Shown one piece after another: positions 20,996-38,048 of a stretch of 64,000 nt of DNA. Position 1 is the stretch's first letter, and each line of letters starts with the position of its first letter. The notes beneath the pieces are model-generated. The model ran no database searches and was not told where the DNA came from. It was given only the letters and a program-made list of their open reading frames with translations. This DNA is from Diphasiastrum complanatum (lineage: Eukaryota > Streptophyta > Lycopodiopsida > Lycopodiales > Lycopodiaceae): NCBI GenBank assembly GCA_029204225.1, contig CM055092.1:28243859-28307858 (forward strand), read 5' to 3'. The translations under genes were made by a program, and so were the position numbers.

Positions 20996-23950
20996 CCGGA
21001 GTGGGGGGGTTACAGAAGTTGAAGCTAAACAATCAAAGCATTTGAGCATGCGACGAATCAAATTTTCTACACAGTTTTCATGTTCGCTACCAGCATGGTA
21101 CGTTTTTAAGACCTTCTGTGTTGACATTCTCAACTTCTATTCTTACATGACCTTCAAAGATGACCTTTATAATATATGTTTTTCCATCAAACGGCTACTT
21201 ACATCCATTGAAGCGACTTGATCGGCTGTTTCTATGCAATTCACCTTGGGAATCAAAAGCGCTATCAGGTTCTACTATTTCCAATTGAACCTTTACTATT
21301 TATCTGCTCATTCATCCACAATAGAAATGCCGCCCAACTGCAGTAAGGATTCTTTGCGCCTTCTTTCATAAAAATCATAACTCTCTATCGAACACATTAA
21401 GGACTTTATAGTATAAGCTTGTTCTTGGAACTTCAAGCTAGAGAGGACTATCATGAGCACGGTCGTAGTACAGATTGCAAGGCCAACTTGAGTATCCAGA
21501 GGAGATTAGGTTGTTCGGTGAACTTCTTGGACCCCATATCGTAGCTATCCATAATCCTATCAAGAGCTTATAAAATTTAGTGGGTTCGTCTGATGGTTCA
21601 TCTGTCAAAAGTTATCGTCCTTTCTTCCTTTTATGGTTAATTCTTTGATTTCCCGTACAGTTTAATTTTTCAACAACCCGGTTAGTGTCCTTTTTTTACC
21701 TCTAAATTCGTAATGAGCATATACCAGCACTCCCTCATTGTCCCTCAAGTCAAGTCGAGCTGGGCCGCTGCCATGCAACGGTGGTGGGTGCTTAGAGCAT
21801 CTCTCAAAGAGTCTCAAACCCCACCAAGCTCTCTACGGCCTTGGCTGCTTAAGACCCCGCACCAACCTTCGTAAGGCCTTGGATGGTGCCTCCTTGTACG
21901 TGCCTCGTAAATGGCATGGATGAAGGCATTCAAGATGGATACCTACAGGCTTATCCCCTTCAAATTTTTCACGGCGGCTCATCCCCTTCAAGTTTCTCAG
22001 ATGACATATTCTTATTTGTTCAAGTTCAAAAGTTCACATGCAAATTGTACTGTCTTATGATGGTGATGATGATTAAGATGGTGATGGAAGGTCTAAATAC
22101 TAGCTTTATTGATTTACTAGTAAATCAAGTTGATACTGAATTGAAGTTCACGATCATATTAAAAGAAATCAATCCTTTACAACGTGTGAATTATTGGAAA
22201 CAAAGTTTGTTAAGAAAAGTTATGAACGTTCATAAAGTGAAACTATGAATCAATATCATGTATATCTAATTTTGAAAGTATATGTGTGAAAGGTAGGTTG
22301 TCAATCTTAAAGCCGTCGATTTCATGGCAAAATTCCCTCGTGTTTTTTTGAATGCTCTCACCACTCACATTTCTAATCGGTTAGACGATTTTCACTCTTT
22401 TAGATTGCTGGCATCTACTACTTTCACTATCAACTGATTAAATATAACATCTGTCGGTTTATTGTAGGACATTCTCTAGAACCATTCAATATATCCTCTA
22501 CGTTTTTCCATTGTGTCAGTTGAGGTAACTGCTCAGATAGAAACTGTCATTGGCTTGTTATTTTCAAACTGATAATTCCGCCAAAGTGGAGTCCATGATT
22601 ATTTACTGAGTGATATTTAATTGAAATTTAAACAATCTTTGTTTTCCTTGTATAGCCAATCAGCCGTAATGGTCAATTATTAATATTTGGGAAGTGGGAG
22701 CTGTCGCGTCTTCCTCATAATTAGTGCTATGATCTATCTGATTAGGAAATTTTTCAGAAGTATTTATCAGATCTTATAGAATTTGATCTCAAGTTAGCTG
22801 ATAACTTCAGATACTGCTATTTCTCCTGCTGTCGTAGTACGCATGAATGATGATGAGATTGACAAACATCTCCGGGACCATATCACGGGTGTCCGATCAG
22901 CAATAACCATTTTATATTATCACCAAAATTTAACCAGCCCAGGCTGCTTCCCCCATGGCCAGTTGCCCACAGAGCTGGTACCTGCTGCTGGCCAGTGCCA
23001 CGTCCTGCACCGGGAATCTGAATGCTGCAATTTGTCAGGTGGTTTGCCTTTCAGAATGACATGTACTAACGAAAATGACTTTAACTGACAACCCCAAAAA
23101 AATTTACATTATCGTGAACAGCGAGCGAGCGAGCGTCGGGTTCATAATCGTAAGGACATTCAAACATTTGAAAATGTCATTGACAGGCGATATCTTGGGC
23201 GAGCGAGCGAATTTCATATCCGTCCGAAGTTCTGATCTGGGTCCAGACTGAGCAAATCATGGTCTGAAAATATAGCACATCCGCCATCATACAGTACCCA
23301 TCAGCCCATGGGCCATGATGATGAAGGATCCTTGAGTACCGCAGCGATCCACCGTCAGTCTTATCACTGAATTTGCAACCAGTCGTTAGAAAAAGGGGTA
23401 GGTCGAGATAAAGTTCTGTGCCAAAAACAAAAGAACGCGACTAGTGTGAGAGAGGGACCCTGGCTGGACCGTGAAAGGGAGCATCGCAGCAATCGTTGAT
23501 GCTGTACAGCTCACAATTCCCGGGATAGATCCGCACCGTTAGCACAACCCCAGTCCTTCATGTCCCACCCACACCCACACTGTTCGTCAGTTTCTGCTCG
23601 GAAACCTCCTTTAAGCTTCCCTCCCAATGCCCATATCTATGCTTTTCAAAGTTTCAAAAATGCTCACTCAATCAATATCTTCTTGTCCTATTAAATTCTC
23701 AACTTCATCTCAAATATAGCTAGCCCAAGAGAAATCTACAAATCTAGAAATCTAGAAATATAGCTAGCCCAAGAGAAATCTACAAATTGCACATCAATAT
23801 CTTCAACTATTAAATTTAGAAGTTAATCTTGAATAGCCCTAGTATGGTCCAATGTATCCAAGTACTTCAACTAGCTAGTAGTTATCTAGAAGAATATTAA
23901 AAAAACTATATATACCAACTATTCTTTATATAGACTACTTTCTCGTCGGC
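20994..23950. other. No recognisable gene
   Basis: Mixed sequence with a GC-richer stretch at 21730-21930 and another at 23120-23640 (GCGAGCGAGCGAGCG near 23121, GGGCGAGCGAGCG near 23198, then CACCCACACCCACAC). The second looks like a promoter or 5' UTR but no adjacent coding exon was found. A direct repeat of AAATATAGCTAGCCCAAGAG lies at about 23713-23790. Confidence 0.5.
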
Positions 23951-30003
<6,053 letters not shown>

Positions 30004-30011
30004 GTTCATAC
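30004..30011. repeat. 8-bp target-site duplication, left copy (GTTCATAC)
   Basis: GTTCATAC at 30004-30011 is repeated exactly at 32462-32469, flanking the transposon. Confidence 0.9.
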
Positions 30012-30021
30012 CATAGTTGCA

Positions 30022-30115
30022 CCGCGATTCGCGAATCGCGATTCAAAATCGAGATCAGAATCGCGATCCCGATTCGCGATTCGGGATTTTCCCAGAATCG
30101 TGTAGAATCGAATTT
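30022..30115. repeat. Left subterminal GCGATTC/GAATCGC repeats of the hAT element
   Basis: At least six GCGATTC-type heptamers in both orientations, including the palindromic run GCGATTCGCGAATCGCGATT, followed by a T-rich tract. The right end (32376-32450) mirrors this. Confidence 0.8.
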
Positions 30116-30636
30116 TTTTTTTTTTTTTGAAATTTTTTTGTGCAATATGGGTATCAGATGAAAGCTCTGATCGAGGGGAGTATGATTGTGTAGTTTGCCG
30201 ACTGTTTCAGGTGCAGGATGGTCCCTTTACGCTAAAGCTGCATCCCATATAAAAAAAAGTGAACACATTGGGGCATTCCTAGTGAACATAGCAGGAATCT
30301 CCCTTTCTCTGATTCTCCCTCTCTCTATCTCTCTCTGATCACGATTCACAACAAACGGAACTAAAACCATGCTGAACAAAAACCTAGCTGAATCATTCTG
30401 AACTTTAGCCTTAAATAAAACAATTTTTGACAAAACAAGCATACTTACTCTCTCTCTCTCTCTCTCTAACCATAAATCATAAACCATAAAACCGAAGTTA
30501 CTGAACTAAAACCACAAAGAACAATACTGAATCACGACAATGCTGTGAATAGGATCATCATAATATATAATATCGGGCCACATGGCACCAAAAAGGGGTA
30601 CAATGATGTTCCATGAATGTAATGAAAACTATATAA

Positions 30637-30870
30637 CTAAGGCTCGTCAGAGTCATGGTAGGATAAATCATCCGAATCTGTGGACTGCAGATCCCATGGG
30701 TCCGCAAATGAATCGGAACTGGAGGGAGCCATATGTCGTGGTGTGGCCCTGGCTCTACTGCGTGCTCTGGATCCCTGCTGCGTGCCCTGGCTTTGAACCA
30801 CCCCCCTCGCCCTGCCTCTACCTCTGCCTCTGCCCCTGCCTCTGCCTCTCTCCCCTCCTCTGGCCCCCAT
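30637..30870 (-). pseudogene. Possible C-terminal tail of the hAT protein (Arg-Gly rich, then Ser-Asp rich)
   Basis: A 77-codon minus frame begins MGARGGERGRGRGRGRGRGR and ends in a Ser/Asp-rich part with SSSDSFADPWDLQSTDSDD. It lies downstream of the dimerisation exons in the same orientation. Low complexity makes homology unreadable; it may be noncoding. Confidence 0.35.
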
Positions 30871-31131
30871 CTGGCTGCCCCCAGCCCTGTGTGTACTCCG
30901 TCGTGCCTGTGTGTCAGGTGGCCGTAACTCTACGCCCTAAGATGGCCCTACCCACTGTGATGATGCCTGGCCGACGACTGCATGTGATGCTCCACTCCTG
31001 TCTACAAAAAGAGTACTCAGCCCCCCCCTCCTAGAACCTCTAGGTCTCCCCCTAGGCCTACGTGCAGGAATGGCTGGCTCCTCCTCTGTCTCTGCATCAG
31101 GGTCCACTAGTAGGTCAGCCAGGTCATCCCC

Positions 31132-31434
31132 CTATGCCTCCGCCCACATCTCCTCATCCTCCTCTGTATCTCCCTCAACCCACTCCTCCTCCTCCACATA
31201 GTGTGCCCCGAGCATCTCTCCACCCTCCGAGACCTCGTCATCTCCCTCCTCAGCCCTCTCCCTCTGCCTCTCTGTCCTCCTCTGCCACCGTAAAGCCCGT
31301 GCGTCAGCCTGTGCCTGTCTGTAGAGCTCTCTATGGATCTCATCATCCATCTCCTCCTGTGTGGGTGGTGCCCGAGGAGCAGCAGCTATCGAATCCACCA
31401 AGCAAGTGTCGGGTCCACCTGCAACCAAAAACAA
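31132..31434 (-). pseudogene. hAT transposase, downstream acidic exon
   Basis: A 100-codon frame follows the dimerisation exon after a short intron with a TTGCAG acceptor. It contains PPTQEEMDDEIHRELYRQA, an Arg/Glu-rich helix-prone part and a Glu/Asp-rich end, like the tails of plant hAT transposases. The exact splice phase with the exon at 31537-31874 did not resolve, so the exon may be decayed. Confidence 0.5.
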
Positions 31435-31536
31435 TACATTGTTGTTAGGCAGGTATTGTGCAACTCACTACATATTTTGAAAGCAAATCAATTCACCAAA
31501 GCATACCAAGAAAAAAGGGGTGATGATGTGACTCAC

Positions 31537-31874
31537 CTCGAGCATCTGACCCTCTCCTCGTGTGCGCCTCAGCATACGGCCGTTGGTGTTCACAAACACC
31601 AACCGCCTACACTGCTCGATGGACAACCTGTTCCTCTTCTGCGTGTGATACAAGGCCCAGGTGCTCCAATTCCGCTCACAAGCTCCTACAGAACAGTCAT
31701 GTGCAAGGACTCTCTCAGCCAATCGCCTCAGGTCACCTGTGCTGCGCCCGTGGATGCACCACCATGTAACGGGCCTCAGTTGATCCTCCCTCCGCCGACT
31801 CTGCTCTCCATCGAAAGGAAACTGGAAGCGCTCAAATGCGAGCAGCTGGCTTACAATGTTGGCCAGCATTGGAC
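31537..31874 (-). pseudogene. hAT transposase C-terminal dimerisation domain exon
   Basis: The minus frame has LRPVTWWCIHGRSTGDLRRL, AERVLAHDCSVGACERNWST and WALYHTQKRNRLSIEQCRRL, the conserved hAT dimerisation pattern (P..WW...G, L...A.R.L....S....ERNWS......KRNRL.......LV). The acceptor CCAATAG (31875) and donor GAG/GTGAGT (31536) are good. Upstream, where the catalytic domain should be, only about 590 bp remain before the element end, without transposase motifs. Confidence 0.85.
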
Positions 31875-32461
31875 CTATTGGCAAAAGGAAAAACATGGCA
31901 CATGTAAGACCCCTCAAATTCAGACACTACCAATGAGTACAATACTGCAGTAACATTGCTACCAAATGATTTCTCACACGTACCTGGTCCGGGCCATACG
32001 CGCTCCGTGTCAAATCTCGCTAGGCGTGTCGTGACGGTTGAAACTGATGCTGTAAAAATCACTGTGGACATGAAGAAAGGTGGTCTAGAGCCAGACTACG
32101 CTCGATTTGGTTGCCTACAGCTCAATGTCAACAATTGCAAAAAATCAAGCCTACACTTACCAAATATCAAAATTTGGTCGTTTCGCTCTCCACGAAGCTC
32201 AGACCCACCCGGCACCGTGCACACCAACTCCGTATCGTCGAGTGGATGCCTGCCAAGTATTCACTTGCGAAGATTGGACTCCCACGGCTCTCAGAAAAAA
32301 AATTTGCCTCCTCCACTACTGGCGCGGTTCTGTGCGCGAGGAGGAGGCCGAAAATCGAATTTTTGTTTTTTTTTTTTTTTGCGATTCTGTCCACGATTCG
32401 CTGTAGCGAATCGCGATTCCCAAATCGCGAAGCTGGCGAATTGCGATTCTCTGCAACTATG

Positions 32462-32469
32462 GTTCATAC
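32462..32469. repeat. 8-bp target-site duplication, right copy (GTTCATAC)
   Basis: Exact match to 30004-30011. Confidence 0.9.
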
Positions 32470-32542
32470 ATATGATCTAGCTCCAATTGGAAGCGTCAAT
32501 CCTGAGGAAAAGTAATAATGGTGCAAAGGCCAACAACAAAAT

Positions 32543-33034
32543 TTAATGGAGGACTCCCGAAAACAGCGCAAAATTAAGCAAAGTGCAAATAAGGGAAAGA
32601 CTATCGTCTAGAACAATGGAAAACTCTAGAACAATGGTGAATTGGTTTTTTAATACCTTCACCTCATGATCAACATCCTTGAGGGCCAGATCTTCTTCTT
32701 GGAGCACGACACATAGGGTAGTCACCTATGTGTCGCGTGTTGTGAGCATGGCCTTGTGGACTACTTATTGGTCTCTATATAACTGGATCGTCTGAGTTGA
32801 AAATTCCTTGTAGTACTCAGTCCTTTTCTTTTGGAGTTTCTGAGCGGCCGGTGTTTCTTCTTCTGTAACATCAACTACTTGATCAAGGGCAACCTGGAAT
32901 GTTTGCACATGTTTACAAATGGAAATAACATGGTCATGGCCCCAAAACTCGAGATAGGAAGATAATATTTTACTAATCTTCACATTAATGGCACTCAATC
33001 TTTTTCCTAGGATTAGCACCAATAATTTCATCAA
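32543..33034 (-). pseudogene. Internal region of a minus-strand LTR element, function not recognised
   Basis: Two minus frames (32765-33034 and 32543-32725) lie just downstream of a primer-binding site at 33181-33193 and so occupy the gag position. They contain LEFWGHDHVISICKHVQTFQ, VDVTEEETPAAQKLQKKRTE and VVLQEEDLALKDVDHEVKVL, helix-prone and charged. No zinc knuckle or pol motif is seen. It may be the gag or spacer of a non-autonomous element. Confidence 0.4.
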
Positions 33035-33180
33035 CAGTACGGATTTTGATCCCTACCAAGTTTGGAATCAAATCCCCTCACCAAAGTTGAGATTCTAGCT
33101 CGCCCTCTCAATACTAGTAATTAGCACAAAAACTTGCTGAATGAATTTGTTTTACATCAATGGTTTATGCTCTTGTACTT

Positions 33181-33193
33181 GGCTCTGATACCA
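33181..33193 (-). promoter_or_regulatory. Primer-binding site of a minus-strand LTR element
   Basis: The complement reads TGGTATCAGAGCC directly after an LTR end TTTCACA. The LTR would extend to the right, to about 33.8 kb. Confidence 0.75.
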
Positions 33194-33830
33194 TGTGAAA
33201 GTACTGTACTTTAGTATCATAAATGAATCTTAGAAAGATCCACAAGAGCGATTGGATGCTTGCTTGAAAATCTATTAAAAAACTAGACACAAAAAGGTTG
33301 ATCTAGATTGGCAATTTGACAAACAACAAGCATTAACAATTAAATCATTGATCATAGATGTAAATCCGAGTCCACACGTGTGAACCATAGCCTATTGTAC
33401 AGCCTGTCAACTGAGAATGAAGTAGAAATCAACATGGTTGCATTTGGATCACAAAATCACAATGTACATAGTGGAGTAGCTCGAGATTGCCAATGAGCTC
33501 CAAAAACAATCTATCATCTCACTATGGAGAGATGGAATACATAGCAAAAGTGACATCCTTTGTAAAGTTAGGTGAATTTCCAGCATGTAATAAGGAAGTT
33601 AACTTGGCTTTCTTGCCCTAATTTGCAACCCTAGCCTCTTTCCTAGAGTCATGCCAAGTAGGTGTCTAGTTGGTCAAAATCTCATCATAAATTTAGGTGT
33701 AGGTCCTATAATCTAGGAATCACTACCAAATTGTCATGACCAGCCCTTTAGACTCGACCAAACCTACATTAGGAGTGGTTTCCCACGTGGCATATTGGCC
33801 TCACACATGTGGGACCCACTTATACACATA
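33194..33830 (-). repeat. Probable 5' LTR of the minus-strand element
   Basis: Placed from the primer-binding site; the outer end is approximate. It contains CACACGTGTGA near 33373 and CACACATGTGG near 33802, as in the LTRs near 39.1 and 58.9 kb. Confidence 0.45.
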
Positions 33831-34128
33831 ATTTACAACATACTACATGGCTAGATTTGCCAACATGGGCAATTTTTCACATAGAGTGCACAATGGAATG
33901 TGATGAAATTTTTAATTTACAAATTGGCTAGAGATGGGACAAACAATTAAAGATTCATTATATCAAAGTTTCCAGTTTGTGGTTCAAAATATTGGAGATA
34001 TCAATATATTTTTAACATGATGATGTAATCTAAGAAAGTTTTTTTGTAGAAACTTTGAGTGAAAGGGATATCATCACTCTTTGCAAGCATCTCATTCACT
34101 CGATATTCTTAAGGGAATGAAAGATAGC

Positions 34129-34132
<4 letters not shown>

Positions 34133-34190
<58 letters not shown>
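34133..34190. repeat. (AC)n microsatellite, 58 bp
   Basis: Pure AC run, the only long AC tract in the window. Confidence 0.97.
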
Positions 34191-34195
<5 letters not shown>

Positions 34196-34886
34196 TCTAA
34201 TTAAGAAATGCTCTCATGATTTACTTGCTTGTTTCGGTCACTATGATCACAATAAACAAACTGTCTTGAGCTCTTTTGATCAAATTTCGTACAACACTCT
34301 AAATATTAACAATGAAAAAATTCGTGTGAACAGTCTTCTAATCTCCTCAATATGGTTGTTGCTATTAACGGGTATGAAGTGTTGAAGTGCCATGAAATGA
34401 TCATGAATTTACTACTCATTAATGCTTAACTTTCATTAACGAGATTTCCTTTGAAGTGTTCTGCTTTTTGTTTAAACCTTGGTTACACTTCAACTATTTC
34501 TAATATAAATGGTATGATGGGTTTAGTTATATAACTTGGATTAGACCTGTCTGTTAAAGTCTATATATACTTATTTGTGGACAGTAATGCCCTGACAATT
34601 TGAAATTGATAGTGCAATAAACATTTTTCTAAGTTGTCATTACTAGCTCCTACATGGTCATTCCTTCTTTGGGATACACTATGTAGACTCACATAGTTAC
34701 TCATTGTCTTCCTAGCTAGTATTTACTCGGCTCTCATGCTTGGCTCTCAGTTTCTTCTGCTCTCTTCCTTCTGGGACCTCCTCGGTCATGGGTGAGAGAT
34801 AACTTTTGTCTTCAGCTTGGCTCGGTACTAGAGAATCGGCTAACTTTATCCACCCCTAATCTGTTGCAGGACCCACTGCAACACCG

Positions 34887-35540
34887 GTGATGTCTTCTGC
34901 TTGGCACTTGAAAAAGTGTGGACTTTTGTTCGCTTCCGTAAAATCAGGTGCTTATTATCCTCAAAATTTATTCGCCAAAATTGGAAGTCTCTCAATTGGC
35001 TGCTACATACCAGCCCTCTTGAGCACTTCTTGTGAATCTTGTTCGCCTCGTCGTCGCGCCGTCTGCTTTCGCTCGCTCATCTTCCGGCCCAGGGCTTCAA
35101 AAACTTGGAAGCAGAGCTTACTTCCGAAATTAAGGGGCCCCAAATATTCTCTTATCTTTTCTATGAAGCCCATTTTATGCCAGTCTTCCACCATGGTCAC
35201 ATAGTGTGACGACATGAAGGCCGCTCTATAGTATAGCCTGGCCATCATCTCATGGTCTTCTTCTGACTAGAGGGCCGTATTTGGGTTGATCCTAATTGGA
35301 TCCAAGCCTTGATCCCAGAAACACTCTTGCTGCATCAGGATGGCCATGGATCTGCAATATTCAGCACTTGACTTGTATTTATGTCCAAAGTCTAGTAGCT
35401 GTAGCCTCAGATCATCCAGGGAGGTTCTCTATGTAATTCCCGGAAAATTTGCACTTTTTTGGGTCCTTTGCTTGGTTTCTTGGAGCCCCATGTTCGCAAT
35501 CAGATCAACGAGCAGCTCTTCTTAGGAATCTGAAAATTTT
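34887..35540 (-). pseudogene. Antisense ORF remnant upstream of the gypsy gag
   Basis: One minus frame, read from 35540 leftwards with a few stops, is protein-like over about 190 codons. It includes SLDDLRLQLLDFGHKYKSSA, CRSMAILMQQECFWDQGLDP, ARLYYRAAFMSSHYVTMVED and KIREYLGPLNFGSKLCFQVF, then a basic stretch. The middle (35003-35248) is open for 81 codons. No known domain was recognised. It lies antisense to, and just before, the plus-strand gypsy gag. Extra sense or antisense ORFs are known from some plant Ty3/gypsy lineages, so it may belong to this element; a separate decayed gene is the alternative. Confidence 0.45.
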
Positions 35541-35747
35541 TCAACCATTTTGGAGCCTCAAACTGGGATTTTTCGGGACAACAAGTCTGAAATTTTCGGT
35601 GGAAGAGCTGAGAGAGTTTTTCTTCATATTTTTTTTGGAAGTACAGACCTCAAAAACAGCTAAGTTTTTTTCTCTCTTTTGTACAGTAATAAATAAGTCT
35701 TTTCGACTTTTTTTTGAAAGGAAACGTTAGACACACTTTTTCTATCT

Positions 35748-36390
35748 ATGAATATGACCACTTCTCCGAGACCTGATCAACCCCTGACAAGAGGCATTAA
35801 TGAATTAGAAATGGAATCCCCGAGGTTTAGTAAAGGGAAAGAACCAATGAAAGTTGAAGAACAGGAACAATTTGCCAAAGAGCTCGACGAGTTAGTTACC
35901 AAGGAGCAGTTTCTCCACTTGGTAACAGAAGTGGATGAACTGAAATTGGCATTGGCCAATTTCAAGTCCAGTGTGGACGACTCATTCGCTGAATTCAAAG
36001 GCTTGATTTTGAGTTCCACAAAAGGAAGACTTCCCTCCACTTCTCAGTTGTCCCCTTCTACACTTCCATCAGTTTCGGGTGAGCCTATGCGGTCTCACCC
36101 CAGTGTTTTTAAAGACTTAAAGCCTCCTACTTTTACTGGGTAAGAGAAGGATAGAAACGTAGATATTCTACAAACCTTTCTTAGCAAATGGAAGAACATT
36201 CATGCTCTTAAACAGACCCCTGACCATTTGCAAGCCATTGAGACCAGTCTTTCCCTAGGGCCCATGGCCTATAAGTGGTGGTTAAATCTCCAGGAGACTG
36301 GGCAGACTCCCTGGTCATGGAAGGCCTTTGAAGAAGCCTTCCTAAGAGAATTTCTACCAGAAAATGAACTTGATAGAGCCTAAGAAACCT
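35748..36390 (+). pseudogene. Ty3/gypsy gag, N-terminal part
   Basis: The frame opens MNMTTSPRPDQPLTRGINEL, followed by a helix-prone acidic part (ELDELVTKEQFLHLVTEVDE). After a stop at 36141-36143 the same frame gives the capsid-like block KDLKPPTFTG, TFLSKWKNIHALKQTPD, LGPMAYKWWLNLQETGQTPW and FEEAFLREFLPENELDRA, the conserved gag (retrotrans_gag) pattern. It ends near 36390; the rest of gag, including any zinc knuckle, is replaced by a (CT)n tract and unrelated sequence. Confidence 0.85.
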
Positions 36391-36418
36391 GGGAGAAAAC
36401 AGTAATGGACAAGTCCCT

Positions 36419-36419
<1 letters not shown>

Positions 36420-36488
<69 letters not shown>
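36420..36488. repeat. (CT)n microsatellite interrupting the gypsy element
   Basis: About 69 bp of CT between gag and protease. The following 36489-36740 does not read as retrotransposon coding sequence. Confidence 0.95.
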
Positions 36489-36490
<2 letters not shown>

Positions 36491-36799
36491 GCATTATCTA
36501 CACATTGCACAAAGCACACTGCTAGAAAAAGCAATATGAACAATCCATGAAGATTATGCACCTGGATGAGTCCACAAATTGCACATCGATCAGATCAGAT
36601 TAATGAATAACAAGCTGGACGGCTGGATCGCTCTCTCTCTCTCACACTCGGATGCTCTCCCTCTCTCTCTACAAAACATAGCACACCACATGCCTTCTTT
36701 TTTTAGTAGCTTGTCAAAACCAAAACTTGCAAAACTCGCAGGTGACTTACTCGCAAAATGCCAAGGCCCCCAGAAGTACCTAGTCAGCATAGCTACATA

Positions 36800-37240
36800 G
36801 TTTCACTAACCAAGGGTGAAGAAAAGAAAATTTGGAAAACTATGGTAAGTAGTCTAAATTTTGGTATTCAAGAGTACCAAGACGAAATAAACTTTCAGAT
36901 AATGCACCTAGATCGCACAGACATTGTTCTCGGGAGAGATTGGCTTTACAGCTTAGGACCCTCCCTCCACAGAAACTATCAAGAGAACACCCTTAGCTTT
37001 CAGCATAAAGGCCGAGAGATCCAGTTGCATGGGGAGCATGATGTTACCAACATGCCTATGGTCTACAGTTCAGAGCTCTGTCAGCTAATCGGAGACTACG
37101 ACCATCATGTATTCTTATGTGACTTTCAGTTTATTCCTGAAGTTTCTATTTCCAATTCTTTTCAGCAAAAAATTAGTATATTATAAACTTCGTTGTCTAA
37201 ATATAAAGATGTTTTTCCTGAAGAGATATTACAGACGATT
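36800..37240 (+). pseudogene. Ty3/gypsy protease region
   Basis: The plus frame reads FQIMHLDRTDIVLGRDWLYS and LSFQHKGREIQLHGEHD, the second half of a retropepsin domain (ILGxDWL pattern), then KYKDVFPEE, the usual linker before RT. The active-site DTG/DSG part is missing. Near 37240 the sequence jumps to the end of the RT/RNase H region. Confidence 0.75.
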
Positions 37241-38048
37241 TGTCAAGAAATATGTTCAGATAGCAGTTCCCATGACAAATCTTCTTAAGGGAAAGGGAAA
37301 GGAGTTCATTTGGGAGTCCGCACAGCAGGAGACCTTTGATGCTCTCAAAACAACCTTAGCTACAGCACCTGTTTTAAAAGTTGTCAATCCCAATCAGCCA
37401 TTTTTGGTCAAAATAGATGCTAGCAACTTTGCAGTTGATGTTGTACTAACTCAGGGTGGATGACTAGTTGCGTTGGAGAGCAAAAAACTCGAGCCAGTTC
37501 AAACTAGGTACAGTGCCTATGAAAATGAACTCTTTTCTACAGTTCATGCCCTTAAGACTTGGAGGCACTATTTGTATGGTGCCAACTTTGAGGTCCTAAC
37601 ATACCATGAAAGTCTCAAATACCTTTGCAATCAACTTGAGCTTAGGGGTCGGAAAGCTCGTTGGGCAGAGTTGATGCAAGAGTTTGATATGTCTATTAGA
37701 TATAGACATGAGAAATTCAATACAGTAGCAGATGCCCTTAGTAGAATGCCTATGATAAACGAGCTAAATTTTAGTCAGATTCATAATGAGTTACTCGAGT
37801 CCTTGAGAGGGAACTGCCAGCATGATGCATTCTTCTCTACTACCTGGAACACAATCCAGAGCAGACAGCTACAGACTCCAGAACCAATTCCCGGGGTTGG
37901 TGCCAGTTCGTCCAAGAATTTAGCTTCCGTTGAGGATGATGATGAATCCAAGTATATGTCAGATGACCGTGAGGATTCTGAGCCTGTATTACCCAAGCAA
38001 ATCCTAGTAGTTGAGGGCCAGTTGACTCAAGGATTCAAATGGAAATAG
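37215..38048 (+). pseudogene. Ty3/gypsy RNase H and connection (RT core deleted)
   Basis: Starting at YYRRFVKKYVQIAVPMTNLL the frame continues with TFDALKTTLATAPVL, FLVKIDASNFAVDVVLTQGG (RNase H start), SAYENELFSTVHALKTWRHY, LYGANFEVLTYHESLKYLCN and YRHEKFNTVADALSRMP. This is the standard gypsy RNase H with its D-E-D acidic residues. The palm and fingers of RT, including the YxDD box, are absent. An in-frame TGA at 37461-37463 interrupts it; a Glu/Asp-rich spacer follows. Confidence 0.88.

Larger units (their letters stand above)
30012..32461. mobile_element. hAT-superfamily DNA transposon (2450 bp, internally deleted)
   Basis: The element begins CATAGTTGCA and ends TGCAACTATG, so the ends are inverted repeats. 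An 8-bp duplication (GTTCATAC) flanks it, the hallmark length for hAT elements. Both ends are packed with GCGATTC and its complement GAATCGC (left 30030-30115, right about 32376-32450), typical of subterminal transposase-binding repeats. The minus strand encodes the hAT C-terminal dimerisation domain and an acidic or Arg-Gly-rich tail. The BED zinc finger and catalytic core are absent, so it is a non-autonomous derivative that would need a transposase from elsewhere. Confidence 0.88.

Noticed and set aside
30582-31450. Plus-strand Pro/Cys/Leu-rich open frames
   Set aside because: They are antisense shadows of the Arg/Gly- and Glu-rich hAT transposase tail on the minus strand.
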